NCBI RefSeq assembly: GCF_018812025.1
Contig: NC_063061.1
Span: 4,887,796 to 4,951,795, forward strand
DNA length: 64,000 bases
Source of the DNA: Megalobrama amblycephala
Lineage: Eukaryota > Chordata > Actinopteri > Cypriniformes > Xenocyprididae
Direction: 5' to 3'
The translations under genes and the position numbers were made by a program. How positions within the stretch are numbered: position 1 is the stretch's first letter; each line of letters starts with the position of its first letter. A model generated the notes under the pieces. That model did not search any database, was not told where the DNA came from, and worked only from the letters and a program-made list of their open reading frames with translations. Of the stretch, positions 49,768 through 62,794 are shown piece by piece.

Positions 49768-52057
49768 GCAAAACTTTAGTTGTGGAAATAATATGAGGTG
49801 GGAGGAAAAACTATATTTCAGTGCTTTTGTGAGTGAACAATCTCAGGGGAATGCAATAGTTTTCTCTGGGAATAAGTTTCTCGGGGAAATCAAAAGTTTA
49901 GTGTAATATTAATTTTACAAATATATATTTTTTTCCTATCTCATTTTTTTCCCCCCATTGTCATGTAGGGGCTCCGTACTTATGGCAACAAATAACCCCC
50001 AAGCTGCTTCATACCACAGTACTATTGTACTTTAAAATTAATTATGATTAATTTAACTGTACTGCACAATTAATTATAGCTGTCTATGGTGTTTCTGAGA
50101 CATGCAGGGACATGTTCCAGCACTCCCCAGAGGCCCTTCATAAATCAGGTAAAGAAGATGGAAGGATAGATATACAATTAATTATAGTTGTTGTTTGTGT
50201 GCCTGATATACAGGATGCCTACAGAATTGTACAACTAAGCACTCAGTTTAGTTACAGTATAACTACAATCTCTGATAATTAATCAAATCTGATAATAAAT
50301 ACAAAATAATGATGAAATGCTGAGGCAAAAAATACAATAGTTATAGCAAATTAATAATATCCAGTACATGCAGTGACTTCAAAAACAGTAATATCCAGTA
50401 AAACTACAGAAATACATCATGAATAACACATTTTCAAAAATTCTGAGGGCAATTAAGTCAACAACACATCAAAATACATCGCGAGAAAAGAGGACGCTGA
50501 CAGCGCGTCGACAGATGAGACAGAGCAGGTTACTTTTGACATGAAAGAAAGCCTCAGCTTTCAAATTTTGTCATTTTTTAAAGAAATTCAAACAATAAAT
50601 ACCGTCTTGTGACTCTTGTGTGGTGACGGATCGCTGTAATGCCTTAGTTTAACCGGTAGAATACGTGAACTAATCATCTCTTCCTCTTTATTATGACTAG
50701 TTATAGCGCGAAATAAACGTGAATGAACATTAGAAGGAATGTTGTTTAAACCATGGAAAGACGTCAATAATACACACAGTTTTTCAAGGTCAAGTCCATC
50801 GACATTAATCTACTAACTCTCCTATCTGGTTTGTTTGTCGGACAAAATGTCGGATTCGGAGTTATGATTGGTCAGATTGCTCACCCGTCAATCAAACTCC
50901 CGGTGAAGGGTGAATCACAGCAGCTCCACCAAATAATTACACATTAAGCACATGTTGTCCATTATACACAGAATGTGAATACAGTTAAATGAACGCTGTA
51001 ATGTAAAGGTTGATTTCTGTAGTAATGTTTGGTGGCAGTTGATGTTCTATATGCATTTACACAGTATTTCAGTATTAGATTTCAAAACAGATAATCAAAT
51101 AGTAAAGTGGTGTCCAAATACAAATCATCATCATCATCATCAAAAGGGTATAATGATTCACATGTAGCATACAAGTTGCATTGTTGCCTGTAAGCACTGT
51201 GGCCTGCATTCTGTCAATTAGTCAAGAAACATATATCCACAGCTTGTCAATACTAATTTTTGCCATCAAACTAACCACTATTCCAATGGCGCACTAAAGT
51301 GAATATTGTGCTATTCTGTTCCTGGTTGTTCATATTCATTTAGGATACCAGAACATGTGTCTCTGACATGTTAAATTAGACAATTATTAAATTATTTATG
51401 CATCATGTTTCAGTTGAAGTTGTGTACATTATTTCTAATATACTGATATATATTGATGGTGATCTTCCAGGTGTATCGTCACAACACTAGTCACTTACTG
51501 TACAAACAGACAGAGATAATCCTTTTCTGTTGTATGCTATTGCTTTCAGATTTCATTGATTCTGACATCAGTTGAATGACCTACACGATGTTGTGTGAAT
51601 GTGTGGTGCGTTATGCCTTATTTGCACTCGCTTTGATGTATTACAAGCTTCAATATGTTTTGCAATCATTTTATATTTGTAAATGCAACAGTAATAGAGA
51701 ACAGTTGTAAGTTTTTCTTCACAGTTGTTCTGAGTAGACAACTAGACTACTATTGTGTGTCTTTGGAGGTATCATCTGCTAAAAGGGTATCATATCTGTA
51801 GTCTTGGGTTTGAGATGGCTGTGCAATATCATTTCGCCTGAGACTAAATTAATTGCTGGTTGAGGCAGCCAAAGAACCATGTTTGACATGTTGGATTTAC
51901 TGAACTTGAATGAAACTACTGTGTTATTCTAAATAATATATAAGATGTCTACTTTTCTGAATGTACCGTCTGTTGCCAAGAGTTTTATTTGAGTAGCTGT
52001 GATTGTCTCAAACTTCAACTTTCTATAACAATAACCCATAAAATGTTGGTCTTTATA
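49768..52057. other. Intergenic, no gene seen
   Basis: AT-rich sequence. Part of 49780-49980 repeats phrases from 48650-48700 (TGAGGTGGGAGGAAAAACT, CATTGTCATGTAGGGGCTCC). No exon or domain recognised. Confidence 0.5.
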
Positions 52058-52065
52058 CATGATAA

Positions 52066-52926
52066 TAGAGCTGGGCAATATGGACAGAAATATTATCACG
52101 GCATTTATCACAATATTCATTTACCTACCATTAATGGTGAAGGAAATCATATCCACACGTTTGTCAGACATTGAGAATGAATGTAAACATGTAAACAATT
52201 AAACCCCACAGACATTATAATTTAGGGCCCCATGAAATCCATTTTATTTTTTCCTAAATTCTGTGTTTTCCTTTTTATTTTTATGGGATTTTGTGTTTTA
52301 TGATTTAATACATATTTATATAACCTTTAACAATTTAAACAAGCTTTTAAATTATAATCAAGTGAAAATATAACAATTAATTTACAACAAAACATTACAT
52401 TTTTATTTTTTGTCAAATAAGATTCTGCACAAAAGAACTCTATACATTTAAAACATGGATGAAAACACATCTTGGTTGTATGATATTACTTAGAAATAGT
52501 AATAATATTATTAATATTACTTTGAGAAGTACATTTTAGCATTTTAGTCATAATTTCTTGAAGTTAAACCAAACTTTTATTTTGATGGTTTGTCCTGAAG
52601 ATCATTCAGTTTAAGTTTAAGTGTGTATTTGAATGTAGTTTTTCTCAAATGAAATGGTGAAAATCTTGTGAAGAGACTCTAAAAGCAGCTCTGGAGATGA
52701 AGTTCATGTGTTCATGTCCTCATATACTGAGACAGCAGACGAAACCGCACCGTTCAGAAATCATTTACTAGTGACATGCACTGACTAGCTGTTGTCACGT
52801 TTATTTCTGCTGTGTGATATGCAGTTAGATTAATCCATATTGAGTAAAAATGCCCAGAGCTTATCATCGTCATCGACATAAATTTTATCGCAATCTCAAT
52901 ATGATATGGTTTATCGTCCAGCCCTA
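52066..52926. mobile_element. hAT-type non-autonomous element
   Basis: Left end TAGAGCTGGGCAATATGG and right end ATGGTTTATCGTCCAGCCCTA are inverted repeats, with an 8-bp target duplication CATGATAA / CACGATAA (one mismatch) at 52058-52065 and 52927-52934. Length 861 bp; no transposase. Arms contain ATTATCACGGCATTTATC mirrored by GATAAATT/TATCGCAATC phrases. Confidence 0.85.
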
Positions 52927-53162
52927 CACGATAACGTCGCATACAATTATTTTCTATGTAAAGTTTATAAAGAAGTATATTTTTGTACGTCCTTATAAAG
53001 TTTCACTCCTTGTGTAATGTGCAATATCTTAAGATCACGTATTGAATCCTTAAATAGCATGCTACTGACACTTATATGCTATAATTCTACCTTATTACAT
53101 TGCATGTTTGTCCAATCAAGTAATGAATCAAGAATGAGATGTTAAAAATTGGATATCACGCA

Positions 53163-53188
53163 AACGCACACACACACACACACACACT
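53163..53188. repeat. (CA)n microsatellite
   Basis: About 12 CA units. The flanking region 52935-54380 is otherwise intergenic with no recognised gene; an inverted-repeat element with ACACTGTAAAAAAAA (53988) and GGTTTACAATGT (54133) ends lies within it. Confidence 0.9.
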
Positions 53189-54379
53189 TAAAAGAAAACA
53201 ACAGTGCTTTAAAATAGGCATATATAAATGCACTAGAGAGTGCCTTGTGAATGGCCCTACGTGACTCATTGATGTCGGGTAAACAGGTAGAGTGCATCTG
53301 TTGTTTGTCAGGGGTCTCCTCTCACCATCCACTCTGCTCCACAATGAGTCACTGGAGATCTGGCGGAGATATAAGGGACAGATGGAGCCTCGCTGATGGA
53401 GGGGGACAGTGATGTCACGGCCTAGGAGGGAAGCTGGAGATATATAAACAAAATCCTGCCTGTCCCACCCGCTCTCTCTCATCTGACTGCTTAGCATGCT
53501 GTTGATAAAAATACACTGGGGTCACTTCAAAGACAAAGACAATTCTATATGGTCTGCCCTGACTTATTAAACCAAAGTTATCAGTATCTGGGGTGTTCTG
53601 TGGCATGAGATAAGTGCAAGATTTCATTATGTCTAAGAGCTGTCAGACCAAATTATAGTAGTTTTAGAATCTATAAATGTGCCCAAGTATTTGTATCATG
53701 AGCAGCCTGTAATGGTTAAGATGTAATGATTTATCACATGAAAATTTGCTTTGTTAAAGCGCAGCTGACATGCTGTGAGGCACCAGATGACTGCATAGCT
53801 GTGGTATCTTGACTACCGTGGGAGCAAAATATTATTTTTAGAAAAACAGAATCTAGAGAATTGTGCTCTCCATGTTTAAAGAAGCATGCATTTTCAGCAG
53901 AGATTGAAGGGTGTTTGCGTTCGTGTTTTCTTGGCATTAAGGATCCTATTCTTAAACAGTGCTTTGAGATGCAATATATATTGATACACTGTAAAAAAAA
54001 ATTACAAAGAAACAATTCAGATTACTTAAAATGTGTCAGTTTTGTGAACTCAAAAGAAAAAGAAAGTTAATTGAACTAATTTGTCTAATTTAAGTTTACC
54101 CTACCCAAACCAATGAATTATCTTGAACATTAGGGTTTACAATGTGCTCATCAGCATGTACACTAGTCTAGGAACATCATTTTATGTTCCACTGTAATCC
54201 AGATTGTGGACATATTGTTTCCAAAAACTGGATGAAAGCCCATTTCCATGTAAATGAGAGGTTATTGTGACTTTACATGTAACAGTGTGAGGTAATATAC
54301 CCTCACTCCTCTGGCTGCAGTCTTTGGCGACCTTGTTAGCGTGCCCCTATTATAAAAGTGTTCCCTGCTGACCTCCTTG

Positions 54380-56880
54380 GATGTTTACCTGATCTTCTTA
54401 GTGACATAGAATGTGTTATGGTTGTTCTGAGTTTGACTTTGATTTGGTTTTTGGACTGTTTTCCTGTTCTGTTTCTTTGGTTTGCTAGTGTTTCTATGGT
54501 GATGCATTGTCTTATTAATTCCCTGCACCATCTTGTTTCATTTGATCAGTTTTCCTGTGTATTTATAGCCCTGTGTTTCTCTCTTCAGTTGTCAGATCTC
54601 ATCTTTATGTAGTGTTTGTTCTGTTCACATTTTCTTGATATTGCTAATAACCCTAAGTATTTGTGTTTTGATTTTGTTATCAATAAATACTGCTGCGCAA
54701 AAATCCAGCTCCCTTTTATGAACCTTGCTGCAACCAATGGTAATAGAAGATCTGACCAAACAAACTGGATCTAGTGACAGTTCAAATCCTCCTCTCACAG
54801 GGGGATCGTTCCCTCGAGGAACACACACAGGACTTCCTAGACCTGCACCATCTCATTGATTACGACGTCAGAAACCTGTGTTTTTTTCCAGGCAGGACTC
54901 AACTTGAAGACGAAAGCACTCCTGATGGAGCAGAGACGGACCTCAACAGACATTCATTGAGTATGTGGACTGGGTACTTCAGTGCGGATCCCCCTTCACC
55001 ATCAGTGAGAGTGAGGAGTATTATTTAGCGCCAGAGCACACAGTCCATGCAGCGCATGCTGGACCCACAGCCACGTCCCCAGCGGAGGACAATATTGAGC
55101 CCACCGCAGACCAGTGCCGGAGCCTGCCATGACAACAGAGCCAGCGCCCAACAAGGATTACTCGCCAGAGCCCACCGCAGACCCAGCGGCCAGGAGAACT
55201 AAGTCTGAACTGGTGCGTGAGTTGGCCCCCATTTCGTTAATGGAGATAACCCATAAGGCAACAGTCATCCCAGAACCCGAGCCTGTTAATAAGTCTGACC
55301 AGGTATGTGAGCCAATTCCTGTGTCCGTTCCTGTGGGGATATTAATTGAGTATGAAGGGACGAGGTGGAGCTCATACTCCCAAGACTGAAGGGAGTGTGC
55401 ATAACATGAACCCTAATGAGAGAGTCACTGCATGTAAAAAGATCAGTTCCAAGTCTGTTTCATTGTCCAGCCCCATGCCTGTTTTTCACCCTGTACAAAG
55501 CCTGTGTTTGTGATGCTCCCACCGTGCCTTCCACTCCCACCTACATTTTTTTCCACCATTTTTTAACTCTCTGCCTGTGCCGTATTGGCCAAGGAGACCA
55601 TTTTTGAACTCTCTGCCTGTACCTTATTGGCCAAGGAGGCCATTTTTGAACTCTCTGCCTGTCCCGTATCGGCAAAGAAGGCTGTTTTTGAACTCTCTGC
55701 CTGTCCCGTATTGACCAAGGAGACCATTTTTGAACTCTCTGCCTATACCTTATTGGCCAAGGAGGCCATTTTTTAACTCTGCCTGTCCCGTATCGGCAAA
55801 GAAGGCTGTTTTTGAACTCTCTGCTAGTCCTGTATTGGCCAAGGAGGCCATCTTATAACCCTTTGCCTGTGCTTCCCAGTTCTTCAGCCCTGTCTCTGCT
55901 GGCTCCATTGAGTCATTCAGCTCCTCCTACACTGGCTTCACCAAGCAGCTTGGATCCACCTTGGGCTTTCTGTTCGCCAGCTCCGCCCTGGTGTGTTGAC
56001 CCCCTAGCTATACCTCGAACCTCCAAGCCCGTCATTTCACCTCGGGACGTTAACCATTCGGCTCCACCTTGGCTTCCTCGTCCCTCCAACTCCGCCTTGG
56101 TCAGTTGTCGCTCTGTTACGCTGCAAACTTCCAGGTCTTCTGCTGTGCCTCGTCTCTCCACCCCGTCAGCTCCATCAGGCTCTGCCTCAGTCCACCTTGG
56201 CCGCTCGTCACTGCTGCTCCGCCTGGGTCTCCAAATCCATCAATTCCGCCTCAGTCACTGGTCTCCCTGGTTCTGCCTGGCATCTCCACCATGGCTCCTT
56301 CCTCCTTAGACTCTGACGTGGGCCTGCATCCTGGTGCTCCTGCTGGGGGTTACTCCCTGGATCCTCCCTTTGCTGTCTCCTTGCTGGCTCCTGCCTCCTC
56401 TGTGGTTGTTGTTTCTACCAGCTCATCATCCTCCTCCTAAGCCCCCACCTGCCCCACTCCACTGGAACTATTTTTTTTAAGAGTGTTCTGAGTTCGATTC
56501 TGTTTACAGGTATGTTTACACAACAATGACGCACTCAAAACTGAAATTTTTTCTCTGCATTTTTCACATGCAGACGACAACATTGTCAGAACAGTCCCCA
56601 TGAAAATGACTAAAAACGCTGTATTATGGATGTCACTTTGTAAAGAAACACTAGTTGAAAATGGTGTAGTGTAAATGGCCGCTAAGTTTGACTTTAGTTT
56701 GTTTTTGGCATTGTTTTCCCATTCTGTTTCCTAGGTTTGCTAGTGTTTCTATGGTGATTCATTGTCTGATTAATTCCCTGTTTGATTAGTTTGCCTGTGT
56801 ATTTATAGCCCTATGTTTTTCTCTTCAGTTGTCAGATCTCTGTCTTTTTTCGTCCTTGCTGCAACCGACAGTGACAGAAC
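54380..56880 (+). mobile_element. Non-autonomous LTR-like retroelement with gag-like remnant
   Basis: Two direct repeats bracket the region: about 54430-54740 and 56690-56880 share GTTTGCTAGTGTTTCTATGGTGAT, GTGTATTTATAGCCCT, CTCTTCAGTTGTCAGATCTC and CTTGCTGCAACC in the same order. A possible polyadenylation signal AATAAA lies at 54684. Between them are broken frames: 54774-55028 (GDRSLEEHTQDFLDLHHLI, like fish retrotransposon gag-type fragments) and 55114-55389 (repeated PEP/EPA, then VCEPIPVSVPVGI), followed by a Pro/Ser-rich frame. No protease, reverse transcriptase or integrase was found. The right repeat is shorter than the left. Probably a dead, gag-only family member. Confidence 0.6.
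55570..55850 (+). repeat. Minisatellite, about 45-bp unit
   Basis: About six tandem copies of a unit containing TTTTTGAACTCTCTGCCTGT followed by a CCTTATTGGCCAAGGAGGCC or CCGTATCGGCAAAGAAGGC variant. One frame stays open through several copies, giving repeats of FELSAC. It lies within the gag-like element. Confidence 0.92.
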
Positions 56881-57620
56881 ACTTACATGCCCCTCAAAAA
56901 TGTTTGTTTTGATATTCAGACAGTAAAAACAATCTATTCCCAATAAAAGTGGAGTAAGAGAACTAAAAACATACACACCTAAGAAATCTTTAAATGCTTT
57001 AAAGTTTCCACACAGAGAGAAAATGCTAATGTGAATGTGCACAAGGATGACGATAGTTCAAATGTGCATAAGAAGAGAAATTCAGTGTTACCCAGTTACA
57101 ACTGTTCTTAGCCTACCCGGCTGATGAAGAAACTGCAATCTGCTTGAAACGTGGTCAAAATAAGAAAAAGGAAAAAAAGTGATAACTATAAATATCAATA
57201 TGACCTTTTTTTTAAATAGGGAAATGTTACAAGTGGCAATCACCAGGGTTGGCAAACGTGAATGATTGTCAATCCAATGGAAATGTATATTTTCAAATAT
57301 GATGTGGCTTTTACAGCAAAATCCATTTTGAATCTTCACTGATAGTTAGGGTTTGATGAAACAGGTTACTTCGATACTCACTGGTATCAAGAAGGGCAAA
57401 GAAGGTCTTCCAAAGGAAATCTTTACTGTTAGATGAAGAGAAGTCCAAAAACCCCTCTGTAAATTTTTTAACTGTCTTAAGGTACTGTTTGTGATCAAAA
57501 TATATGTGTTGTGTGTGTGTGTGTGTGGACTCTGAAACATTTAAATGTCAATGTCAAATAAGGGTGAAGTTATCATTTGCAGCTTGTAAGTGATAACTCC
57601 CCAGAATAAGTCTGTGTTTT
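56881..57620. other. Intergenic, no gene seen
   Basis: AT-rich; contains a (GT)n run at about 57508-57526. No coding evidence. Confidence 0.5.
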
Positions 57621-59332
57621 CTGCAAAACCCTAAAGGGGGAATGGCTCTCCCAAACTTTCAGTTATATTATTGGGCTTGTAATCTAAGAGCTCTGACTTA
57701 TTGGCAAGATTCATATTATATAAATCACTTTCCGGACTGGGTCCAGATAGAATCATCAGCTTGCCTTCCTTTCTCACCTTCCTTCCTCACCCTTACCACT
57801 GGGTCTAGACTCTCACTCATTGAACCCAATGGCATGAAACTCTTTATGGATTTGGGCAAAAAATTTCAATTCTTTTGGGTGGCAAAGAGGTTCAGTTTGT
57901 ACTCCAATTGGCAGAAATCATCGATTTGCTCAGTTTCTGAATGATCAGGCATTCTTGCTATGGCAAGAAAAAGGTATCTTAACCTTTAAAGATCTTTTTG
58001 TTGATGGTTGCTTCTTATCTTTTGCGCAATTAGAAACTTACTTTAAAGTATCTAAAGCCCACTTTTTCAGATATCTACAGGTACGTGTTTTCACAAGCAA
58101 GAATTTTCCTTCACTCCCCGATCCAAATCCTATTGATCAACTTTTTCCTGATGACCCAGAGCAAAGACGCACCATCTCTAGCTTATATATATAAAACTTA
58201 TATCATCATTACGCACTTCTGTTAATGCACTAAGAGATTCTTGGCAACTGGACCTTAATATCTGCCTGACGGACGAGGAATGGAATGAGGCTATATATAG
58301 AATCCATGGCTCTTCTGTTTGTGCTAGACACAGCCTTATTCAGTTCAAAGTGGTACATAGACTGCATCTACCCAAGGCCAAGCTGGCAAATATGAATTCC
58401 TCTGTTGACCCCACCTGTACAAGATGTAAGCAGTCCTCTGCTACATTAGCTCTTAATGTTTTGGTTATGTCCTAGTCTGTCTGTTTTTTGGTCAAAGATT
58501 TTTGTATCCTATTCTAGAATATTTAGCAAAGATGTGCAAATCCTTTAACCACCATCTTTGGTATTGTGTGTGAAAAAAAAAACACTTTGTCAAAAAGTGA
58601 ATTGGACTGTATAGCCTTTACTTCTCTGTTGGCAAGGCGCTTGATTTTGATTAATTGGAAACAGTCCCTCCTCCTTCTTTTAAACAGTGGGCCAGAGATG
58701 TGTTACAATTCTTAAGTTTGGAAAAAAATAAGACTTAATTTAAGGGGCTCCAAGACTAAGTTCACTGTCATGTGGTGTCCTTTCATAAATTATCTTTGTA
58801 ACGAAGTTCGTCAATACGGGAAGAAGGAGGCGGGAACCGGCGAACATTCAACAAAACTTTAATTAGAAATAAACAAAGAACAAAACGAAAGTAATGCCGG
58901 CAGACCCTCGCGGACGTCTGCCGGCCACACAAACATAATAAAACATAACATAAAGTCCAGGCCTGGTCCTCTCTCGTCCTTCACTGTAGTCGCTCCTCCT
59001 TTTATGCTCCCGGAGCTCCTCCGTGAGGGACTCAAGGCCGGTGCGCCTCCCAGGTGAAGCTCATTAACACTCGCGCCACCGGCCTCGCGCCGTTCCCTCA
59101 CGGCTCTCGCCCGCCCTGGTCGCCACAATCTTCAAAACCAATTATAACTGTAAGTGGATGAACTGATGCTGATGTCAGGTTTTGCGGATTTACTGATGCG
59201 ATTCTTTCTTTTTTTCTTTGTGCAAACGTTGTAAAAACATAAAATCTGTATGCAGGATGTGTTGTTGTTTGTGTTGATATGTGAATATATATGTTGATTG
59301 TTGTGTAAATAAAAAATGGAGGAAAAAAAAAA
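57621..59332 (+). mobile_element. 5'-truncated L1-type LINE, 3' end of ORF2 and 3' UTR
   Basis: The plus strand encodes the C-terminal part of a fish L1 ORF2: GGMALPNFQLYYWACNLRAL from about 57636, then, after a frameshift near 57945, QAFLLWQEKGILTFKDLF... and FPSLPDPNPIDQLFP, a stop near 58194, and a further piece to about 58460 (DSWQLDLNICLTDEEWNEA, then CTRCK). An AATAAAAAATGGAGG(A)n tail at 59309-59332 looks like the 3' poly(A) end. A solo LTR (58797-59127) is inserted in the 3' UTR. The copy is dead through frameshifts, stops and loss of the endonuclease and most of the reverse transcriptase. Confidence 0.85.
58797..59127 (-). mobile_element. Solo LTR with perfect 5-bp target duplication
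   Basis: 331 bp of GC-rich sequence reading, on the minus strand, TGTGGCGACCAGGG ... CTTCGTTACA, so TG...CA ends. ATCTT directly flanks both sides (58792-58796 and 59128-59132). Internally there is a TATA-like CATAAAAGG and an ATTAAA signal in the expected order. No internal retroelement sequence remains, so it is a recombination-derived solo LTR. Family (Gypsy, ERV or other) not determined. Confidence 0.88.
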
Positions 59333-59532
59333 CTAATGTCTGTATGATTGATTTCTTACATTCTTACAGTCTAGCTGTTATGTATTATCATGTATTATTG
59401 GAGTTTTCATTTCTTTACATATGTTTAGCTCCCATTTCTTTAGTTGCTAATCATTTGTTAATTAATTAGTCCCACCTGTTCCTTGTTTTCTCCCTCATTC
59501 AGTCTGTGCACATCTGTTATTTCTGCTCTGAG

Positions 59533-60072
59533 ACTTAGTTAAATGATCCAAGTGCAGCCGTTTATTCAGGGTAATCCACAGGAATAATCCAAATAGCAGG
59601 CAAAGGTTCAAATACACGGTAGACAGAATACTCCAAATAACAGGAAAGCAGGTAAACAAGCAAACAAGGCAATCCAGGAACAGGCAGGAGGTCTAAACCA
59701 TATGAATCTGAAATACAAGTGCTCAGAAATGCAGTATAAACACTAACAAGACTTTGCAAAGTGTGGAGGAAGAACAGAGCTTAAATAGACAAAGGGTTAA
59801 CTGCAAATAACACACAGGTAGAAGTAATCAAACCATATTGAGTCTGTGCAATGGGTTATGGGAGATGTAGTTCATGATGGAGGAGTTAAAGAGTTAGATA
59901 GAGTGCCCTCTGGTGGGGATCATTATATATACCCCCGGTTTGGTTCAATCTTTTGTCTGTTGTTGTTGTGTATAGTGTGGTTTTGTTCCTGTTCTTGTCT
60001 CTTAATTTATCTAGTGCCTTTATTAATAAACTTTCTACAGATTAACTGGTTCTATACATTTATTTGTCTCGT
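59533..60072. mobile_element. Probable fish interspersed repeat
   Basis: Sequence with phrases such as CCGTTTATTCAGGGTAATCC, GGGTTATGGGAGATGTAGTT and GTGCCCTCTGGTGG, reminiscent of fish retroelement 3' regions. No coding frame recognised; boundaries are approximate. Confidence 0.4.
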
Positions 60073-60320
60073 CTCTCCATCAGTGTCGACTCCGGTTTGA
60101 ACAATGTAAGGCTGAACACCGTTACTGACAATCCTCATTTTGGCTGCGTGAGATTCTCCAGCTTTGTTGTTGTTGAGCTGTTAAAGCTCCGCCCTTTTCT
60201 GGAAAGGAGCAGCAACTCATTTGCATTTAAAGGGATCTGTGGGGTATTTTGAGCTGAAACTTCACAGACAAATTCTGGGGACACCAGAGACTTATATTGC
60301 ATCTTGTAAATGGGGCATTA
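60073..60320. mobile_element. Second copy of the repeat at 31505-32296 (right part)
   Basis: Matches 31965-32285 nearly exactly in several blocks (CTCTCCATCAGTGTCGACTCCGG, GCTGCGTGAGATTCTCCAGC, GTATTTTGAGCTGAAACTTC) with a small deletion around 60230. Confidence 0.75.
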
Positions 60321-60439
60321 TATATAAATTTTAACTTGATTGTTCAGTTGTAGTGCCCCCTATGGCTGGAATTTGACACACCATGCATCTGTCAAGTTTT
60401 AAGTTTGAACATTGTATTTAGGTCAATTCCTAAAAATGG

Positions 60440-61626
60440 GTGTTGCCTGACCATTTAATTTGTTTATGTGCTTTGATGTATGAAAAATATTTTGATAACT
60501 TTTTGTCATGATGTTCTCCAGATGATAGGTACCAGGTTTTGTTCGAACTGAACCAACATTTCTGCATTAAAACGCAAATTTTGATTTCAGTAAAAGCAAA
60601 ATTTAAGTCGATTTTTTTTTTGTTCATTTATTATTCATACATGCATATTAGACTCTATTCCTACAACACGACAGTTTAAACATGAGATGCCATTTCCATC
60701 TTTTGAGCAGTGTTACAAAAATCTATACAACAATAAATTGTAAAACACATTAATGGTACAGTAGTTGTATTGTTACAAATTATAATATTCTAAAATAGTG
60801 GATGTCACTGTCTCGCACTCCATCACCTCGTCTTACACATTTAAGCACACACACAATACACAAACACACACTATTAGTAAACTGCAAGCAGTAACAAATT
60901 ATTATTGGCCACATCTGTTCCTTAAGGAATAAAAAAGCAAATAATGAAAGCATCAAGAAATTGACTGCTAAATTGGGGTATAAATATTCATCACAACACT
61001 GTCCACAACTGAACAAAGTGACAAATTTTGAATGATGGAGAGTTGTGATATTAAAGGAGAAACATACTTTGATTAGAACAACTTTAAATACCTATTATAG
61101 CGATGATTTGATTGTCCATACTGTATTCAGGCAAGCCTGAGATACCACAACAAATTTGTTTGTGTAACAATACTGTGGCAATGATTTTTAACATAAAATA
61201 CATTAATATAAGTGCTAATACCACTGTTGACCATCGTTTTCGTGTATCACAAGAGATGGATAGATATATTCTCTGGACAGCTACCAAAAGACATAATCAA
61301 AAATCACAGAACAAATATTTTTTTTCAATTTTCTTGGCAACTCTTGCAAATACTAGCATGTTGAATTTACACTGTAGTCATGAGACACTCTGTATTCTGA
61401 ATGTTCCTGTGCTTACCTCACCAAACTGTCTCGTTTGTCATTGTCATCTTTCTATTTCTGCACTTGCACTGTGTCCTTCCACTTTGCATTGCACAAAAAT
61501 GATTTCCTGTCATGTTCTCCTCAGTAGCCCCATCCAAGGACCGTCTGACCGTATGAGGAGTGTGTATGTGCAGGAATGGAAAGTAGCAGCATTATGTTGG
61601 TGGTCGCAGTTCTCGCCACCCCTGGC
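60440..61626 (-). other. wasf3: Probable wasf3 3' UTR
   Basis: Mostly unique, AT-rich sequence directly downstream (minus strand) of the wasf3 stop, without recognised transposon ends between about 60630 and 61626. TTTATT on the plus strand (AATAAA on the minus) near 60629-60634 is a candidate polyadenylation signal. The long open frame on the plus strand at 61112-61765 is the shadow of this UTR and of the coding exon. Confidence 0.4.
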
Positions 61627-61784
61627 TCAATCGGACCATTCGTTCTCCTCTGGCTCAGAGTCCTCGTCTGATTCACTGTATTCCACGGCGATGCGTCGGG
61701 ACAGAATGGTGGCCACGTCGTTACCCACAGGCTCTTTCTTGGCCTCCTGCTCTCTCTGCTCTTGAACCTTACGAAGTTGGATAC
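61627..61784 (-). CDS. wasf3: WAVE3 (WASF3), last coding exon
   Basis: Minus-strand acceptor CTTCTCCTCTAG ends at 61785. The exon encodes the C-terminal 52 residues, [19 protein letters not shown], then [17 protein letters not shown] and an acidic [15 protein letters not shown] end. This is the connector helix and acidic region of the WCA module that binds and activates the Arp2/3 complex downstream of Rac. [20 protein letters not shown] and the terminal WSD are WASF3-like; WASF1 ends differently. The first codon is split, with its G in the previous exon, which lies beyond the window (intron over 2.2 kb). Convergent with gpr12, as in human 13q12. Confidence 0.93.
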
Positions 61785-62794
61785 CTAGAGGAGAAGTCAA
61801 CAGTCAATAAATGCGCTCGTTATATGTGCGTAGCCTACATATGATGGTTTTCTGACCAGCTGAGAACTCATGAAGAGCATATAAAATGTGTAAAATGAGT
61901 CAAAACAGCATCAGGAATCCCTCCGTCACACACACAAACGAAGACCTACTGCAAGGAGACGCAGCTCTGATGCCTGTACCGAACTGTGATGGGCAACGTC
62001 GCGACTACGATAAGAAAAAAACAGATGTGCTTGAGCATTCTGTCCTTTAGGGTCACATCTTGTGACATCATTTTCTGTTTTTGGTTCGTTTGCATGTCTT
62101 TGGTCTGTGTTGCATTCATGTTTCAGTCGAACCGCACCAGAGATTGTTAGGAAGTGGACTGAGACCCAGGTCTCGGTCTGCTTGTTTGGTACCCACCAGG
62201 GTTCGGATGGCAGCATTCACGCATCCATAAAACTATGACATACTCATTCACCTTACTGCCTGTGCAGCTCAAAGCTCTTTCGGTTGACCAAGCAGCCTCA
62301 TCAATAACACTGAGTCAGTACTGCCTAGGGGTGTGCCATATTGACAACAAATTTAAATCTCAATATTTTGGGGGATTGTTTTCAATAAGGATAATTAGGC
62401 AATATTTTGCTCAGTGTGTTTTTATTCTTGTAGTACCATGGCTGGTTTAGGCCTGTCCAAAACCCCAGTAGGTGGCAGCCCAACCCTGTCTTAATGAGTG
62501 ATTCATTGAATTATTGATTCAGTAGATTTGTTCAAAATGATTGATTCATTTAGAATCTAAGCAAATGATTGATTCATTTAGAATCTAAGCAAATGACTGT
62601 CTTCATGAATGGGTCACTTAATCATTGACTCAAACGTTATGTTTAAAAACAGATTCATTCAGATACAAGTGTTTGGAACTATTTTTTTTGGTGAAACTGA
62701 CAATATTGGTGACTCACACAATATTAACATTCAATATCACAAAACTGCACTCTTGCTTGTGTGATATTACTTAGCTATATCATATATATAAATA

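Noticed and set aside
61112..61765. A 217-codon frame on the plus strand opposite wasf3
   Set aside because: It covers the wasf3 3' UTR and last exon in antisense; no domain, no splice signals, and a recognised WASF3 exon exists on the other strand.
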